The notes beneath the pieces are model-generated. The model saw only the letters and a list, made by a program, of their open reading frames with translations. It did no database searches and had not been told where the DNA came from. The position numbers and the translations under genes are program-made. DNA of 54,581 nucleotides, from the NCBI GenBank assembly GCA_905479865.1, contig CAJQOD010000019.1, positions 1-54,581 of the forward strand, in the 5' to 3' direction. Shown one piece after another: positions 51,518 to 54,581 of the stretch (the stretch's first letter is position 1; each line of letters starts with the position of its first letter). The DNA comes from an uncultured Rickettsiaceae bacterium (GTDB lineage Bacteria; Pseudomonadota; Alphaproteobacteria; Rickettsiales; Rickettsiaceae).

Positions 51518-52723
51518 ATGGTAACAAAAGCAAGAATTATGATGAGTCTACAGAAAGAGCTAGACCGAATTAAGAATGGAATTCTGTTATCTATAAAGCT
51601 TTTGAATAAAGATGAGTTGAATATTCTTATCGAGGATACAGGCGCAATTATTGACAAGTTCTATATTATGGTTGATAAGGCTTGTGAAAAAGCCAATGAC
51701 TATACTGTTATTAAGACTCTTGATCCAACAAAATTATATATAATTCTTCCAGATGATTCCCGCATTGCCGAGAAGTTAGCTTATTCCATTTATTCGCAAG
51801 TGCAGCTATATGTTGATTCTGATTTGCCTGAAAGTTATTTGAAATGTGCTGTAGGTAGTATTAAATTTTTTCCTGAACAAAACTTAAAGGTAGAAAAATT
51901 GGTGTCACTTCTAGTATATAGTATGTCCTCTTCCAGGGATCAAAGCTACTATTACTGTTATGATGACAATCCTGTTGATATAGAGAGGCTGCGCATGCGT
52001 AACATCAATTTAAATTTGCTCAGATCCTCGTTGTTTAAGAAGAAGGCAAAATTTGCATATCAGCCTATTATCGATCGCAAGTCAGGGAATATCGAATATT
52101 ACGAATGTTTGCTGCGAGTTCTGGATGAGGAAAATAATTTAGTCTCTGTGGGTCCAATGATAGAAGATGCAGAGACTAAAGGTCTGATTAATATTGTTGA
52201 TTTTACAGTTATAGAGATGGCTGTTAACGAGCTGGTCAGTGATAAAAAAATTAAGCTGTCGGTAAATATTTCAAACATCGGGGTGTTAAATAACAGATTA
52301 CTCAGGAGAATAGAGAGCCTGTTCAAAAAATATGCTGTTGCCAAGAGGTTGATTATAGAAATCACTGAGACATCATTAAATCAGGATTTTACTACCACCA
52401 AAAAATTTATCGATGCTCTTCATGCTTATGGTTGCCGATTTGCATTAGATGATTTTGGATCAGGCTTTACCTCTTTTAAACAACTCTTAAACTTACCTAT
52501 TGATATTATCAAAATTGATGGTAGCTATATACGTGATATACTGAGCAATAATCATAGCAGATTTTTCGTTGAAGCCTTAATTAGCCTAGCAGAAGACCTT
52601 GGGATAAAGACGGTTGCAGAATTCGTAGAGAATGGAGAAATCGCCAGGTTCTTGATTGATATTAAGATTGGTGGTATGCAGGGGAATTTCTTTTTACCGG
52701 CGTCAGAAAGCCGGATTAATTAA
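51518..52723 (+). CDS. EAL-domain protein, probable cyclic-di-GMP phosphodiesterase
   Basis: 401 residues. Residues 1-165 form a domain without recognisable GGDEF motif. The EAL domain spans about 175-400 and keeps most catalytic residues: ECL in place of EAL (the Glu kept), Asn in SVNIS, Glu in IEITET, DDFGSG, Lys in IIKIDG, and Glu in EFVEN, with Gln in GMQGNF. So it is probably an active hydrolase of cyclic-di-GMP to pGpG. Intracellular Rickettsiales have few such proteins. No diguanylate cyclase is in the window. Confidence 0.88.
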   Translation: MVTKARIMMSLQKELDRIKNGILLSIKLLNKDELNILIEDTGAIIDKFYIMVDKACEKANDYTVIKTLDPTKLYIILPDDSRIAEKLAYSIYSQVQLYVDSDLPESYLKCAVGSIKFFPEQNLKVEKLVSLLVYSMSSSRDQSYYYCYDDNPVDIERLRMRNINLNLLRSSLFKKKAKFAYQPIIDRKSGNIEYYECLLRVLDEENNLVSVGPMIEDAETKGLINIVDFTVIEMAVNELVSDKKIKLSVNISNIGVLNNRLLRRIESLFKKYAVAKRLIIEITETSLNQDFTTTKKFIDALHAYGCRFALDDFGSGFTSFKQLLNLPIDIIKIDGSYIRDILSNNHSRFFVEALISLAEDLGIKTVAEFVENGEIARFLIDIKIGGMQGNFFLPASESRIN

Positions 52724-52868
52724 TTTTTTAGTAGTAATAGAATTATACTAACGGTGAGTGAGCGTTAAAACTTACTAATAAGATGCCTATATAAATGGTT
52801 TGTTAATATAATATTAACTTCTTTTTAGCCATAATGTTTAAATTACAGTTTTCTTGTGAGGATAGTTT

Positions 52869-54581
52869 ATGGGTCTGGAATTTTTTGGCACCAACAGTGA
52901 CTGGACTAAAAAAGGAGAAAAAGTAGGCGGTGCTAGAGGGTCTGGTGAGCTTGGCGGAATCTATACAAGTAAAATCACTGGCAAGTCGGCTCTTATAAAA
53001 CGCGATCCGGAATCTCCCAACTTTGATATAGCAGAATATATGAGTTCAAAGATTTTTGCTGCTGTATCACCCGGTGCTGGTGCAACGGTTGAAATGATGA
53101 TACCAAAGGGAGAAGCTAATAATATACCAGGTAATGGTTCAAATGTTTATGTAAGATCGGAGTTTTTTGATCATTATTCAGACATGTTTAAAGACATGGA
53201 CGAGCATATGGCTGAAAAAAATAAGCCAAAGAATTGGTTTCGGAAAGATGGTCGGCCGTTATTCATGGGTACGCGTCAAAAGCTTAGAGGTGTAATGAGT
53301 AAAGCTATAGATAATTTAGGGTATCAAGGTTTTGATAAAATTGCACCTGGGTCATTGCTTGTTGGTGATTTTGACATGCATACAGGCAATATTGGAGTAA
53401 TTCGAGAGCCAAATAAACCGCCACAGCTTAAGCGTATTGATTTTGGTTGGGGCTTTGCTAATCTTACAAGGGAAGTACATCCGCATTCTAAGTCAAGGCA
53501 CCTACCAGGTCGAGGACCGACTAATCATTTTCGTGAATTTCCACGCAAGCATAAGTTAACGGCAGAATTTGTTGAAGGGTTGAATGCGGCAGCAGATGCC
53601 GACCTTGATACAGTGTTGGAAGAATCCTTTACAGAACTAGAAAGATACTATGATACACCGACTTTACAAAAATGGGCGCAGCATGCTATGCCCAATGAGT
53701 TTGGTAAAAAGAATACTGATGATATTAATTTAGAAGAAGTCAAAAGTACCCTGAAAGAGGTCATGCGGGCTCGTCAATCTTCATTAAAAGAATTTTCTCT
53801 TGAGATCAAGCTGGGTTTAATTGTAAGCAAGAAAGGTAAGGGGTTTGGCAAAGGGTATAAAGTAGATCGCATGGAGCTAAGGAAGCTTATAAAAGAAAAT
53901 CCAGATTATTTTAAAGAGATTGTTTCTAACGAAAAAAAACTAAGATTGCGTGATAAAAAATTGAAAAAAAATAAAGCTGTTACAAAACTGCTGGGGCAAG
54001 AAATTATAGAGGCAAGAAATGAAATAATTAAGGAAGCTGCAATTCAAGGGAAAGAGACGGCAGCTAAAGATAGCGTGTTATTTGGCAAAAAAACTGTTGC
54101 AACTACATCAATTAGCCTTAGTGATGCCGTTGACCCAATTACCCAAGCCGTTCGTAATGAAATCATCGGAAAACAGCAACATTTATTGCAGCAAGAAATT
54201 GCCAAGGGTATGGGAGGGAGCGACAGAGCCGTGTTTGAGAAGCAGAATCCGGTAGAGTTTCAGAAATACCTGCAAACAGATGAAGGCAAGGAAACTGTAA
54301 CTCAGGTGATGCAAAATCCTGAGATGCAGTCTCAGATGCACAAGATTGAATCAGCTGGATATAAAGCCGTGCATAGTAAATTCCAGGATAGTTTCCGTAA
54401 TGTAGATTGGGGGCAGCTTGGAGCAAATAAAATCCGCACCACGGAAATTACCAATGATGCAGGAGAAGCTGTTTGTACGCTCAAAGAAACCACCATAGAT
54501 GCTGCGCCAACAAAGTTAGCCTTAGATAATGGAAAAACGATCGAGGTCAAAAACTATAGACAAATTGATTTTCCAAAAGAA
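52869..54581 (+). CDS. Kinase-like/Sca4-like fusion protein (partial, runs off the window)
   Basis: 571 codons are seen, open to the edge, with an ATG preceded by TGAGGAT. Residues ~20-200 look like a lipid/protein-kinase fold: a glycine-rich GGARGSGELGG, Lys44 in ALIKRD, GDFDMHTGN at 167-174 (the catalytic HxxN-like loop), and DFG at 191-193. This resembles PI3/PI4-kinase loops (GDxxxxN, DFG) and the Rickettsia PI-kinase effector Risk1. A charged linker spans 200-415. Residues ~417-571 (VDPITQAVRNEII, ESAGYKAVHSKF, NDAGEAVCTLKETT, NYRQIDFP) match the N-terminal region of Rickettsia Sca4, which binds vinculin. I know of no described fusion of these two, but I cannot search. No signal peptide is visible. 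Confidence 0.72.
   Translation, partial: MGLEFFGTNSDWTKKGEKVGGARGSGELGGIYTSKITGKSALIKRDPESPNFDIAEYMSSKIFAAVSPGAGATVEMMIPKGEANNIPGNGSNVYVRSEFFDHYSDMFKDMDEHMAEKNKPKNWFRKDGRPLFMGTRQKLRGVMSKAIDNLGYQGFDKIAPGSLLVGDFDMHTGNIGVIREPNKPPQLKRIDFGWGFANLTREVHPHSKSRHLPGRGPTNHFREFPRKHKLTAEFVEGLNAAADADLDTVLEESFTELERYYDTPTLQKWAQHAMPNEFGKKNTDDINLEEVKSTLKEVMRARQSSLKEFSLEIKLGLIVSKKGKGFGKGYKVDRMELRKLIKENPDYFKEIVSNEKKLRLRDKKLKKNKAVTKLLGQEIIEARNEIIKEAAIQGKETAAKDSVLFGKKTVATTSISLSDAVDPITQAVRNEIIGKQQHLLQQEIAKGMGGSDRAVFEKQNPVEFQKYLQTDEGKETVTQVMQNPEMQSQMHKIESAGYKAVHSKFQDSFRNVDWGQLGANKIRTTEITNDAGEAVCTLKETTIDAAPTKLALDNGKTIEVKNYRQIDFPKE

Overview
The window is AT-rich chromosomal DNA from an obligate intracellular alphaproteobacterium, most likely a member of the Rickettsiaceae outside the well-known Rickettsia species. 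Four things point there. The order rpsL-rpsG-fusA-tRNA(Trp)-secE-nusG-rplKAJL-rpoB-rpoC has a tRNA where tuf would usually follow fusA. rpoB and rpoC are separate genes, unlike in Wolbachia. The housekeeping set is rickettsial in character (membrane cytochrome c, degenerate SuhB, DUF2610-like protein, phasin, BolA). The protein entering the right edge ends in a segment recognisable as Sca4, the Rickettsia vinculin-binding antigen. No transposase, prophage, CRISPR array or rRNA was seen.

Layout. 0.1-10.1 kb is mostly minus-strand: a repeat-rich coiled-coil protein, a probable malate permease/malic enzyme operon, RDD and MFS membrane proteins, a NUDIX/GNAT pair, a HIT protein and a DAACS symporter. 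Around 10.2-10.9 kb lies an intergenic region with three DnaA-box-like 9-mers, a strong dyad and a small HIG1-type gene. Gene orientation switches there to mostly plus, and rpmH-rnpA follow, so it is a candidate replication origin. 11.7-14.2 kb holds a proline-rich, WH2-containing protein and a helical partner. 14.4-30.5 kb carries a prepilin-peptidase-like protein without visible catalytic aspartates, LpoA/RsmI, rpmI-rplT, secF, efp-suhB, two probable lineage-specific proteins, lpdA, a methyltransferase-like protein, htpG, a serine hydrolase, tsaD, cytochrome c, an NfeD-type protein and a PAP2 phosphatase. 30.7-45.5 kb is the str/rpl/rpo block, with a clear sigma-70 promoter at its head and a terminator-like hairpin between rplL and rpoB. 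45.7-52.7 kb has an MFP/RND efflux pair, phasin, UbiK-like, BolA and an EAL-domain protein. The window ends inside a kinase-like/Sca4-like fusion.

The most interesting content is two candidate host-interaction proteins. The 618-residue protein after rnpA has a proline-rich stretch, a near-consensus actin-binding WH2 motif and a connector-like helix, the layout of WASP-family and RickA actin nucleation-promoting factors, and its C-terminal half looks internally duplicated. The truncated protein at the right edge joins a PI-kinase-like N-terminal domain to a Sca4-like domain. Together they suggest manipulation of the host cytoskeleton or membranes. This rests on motif reading only, with no database search.
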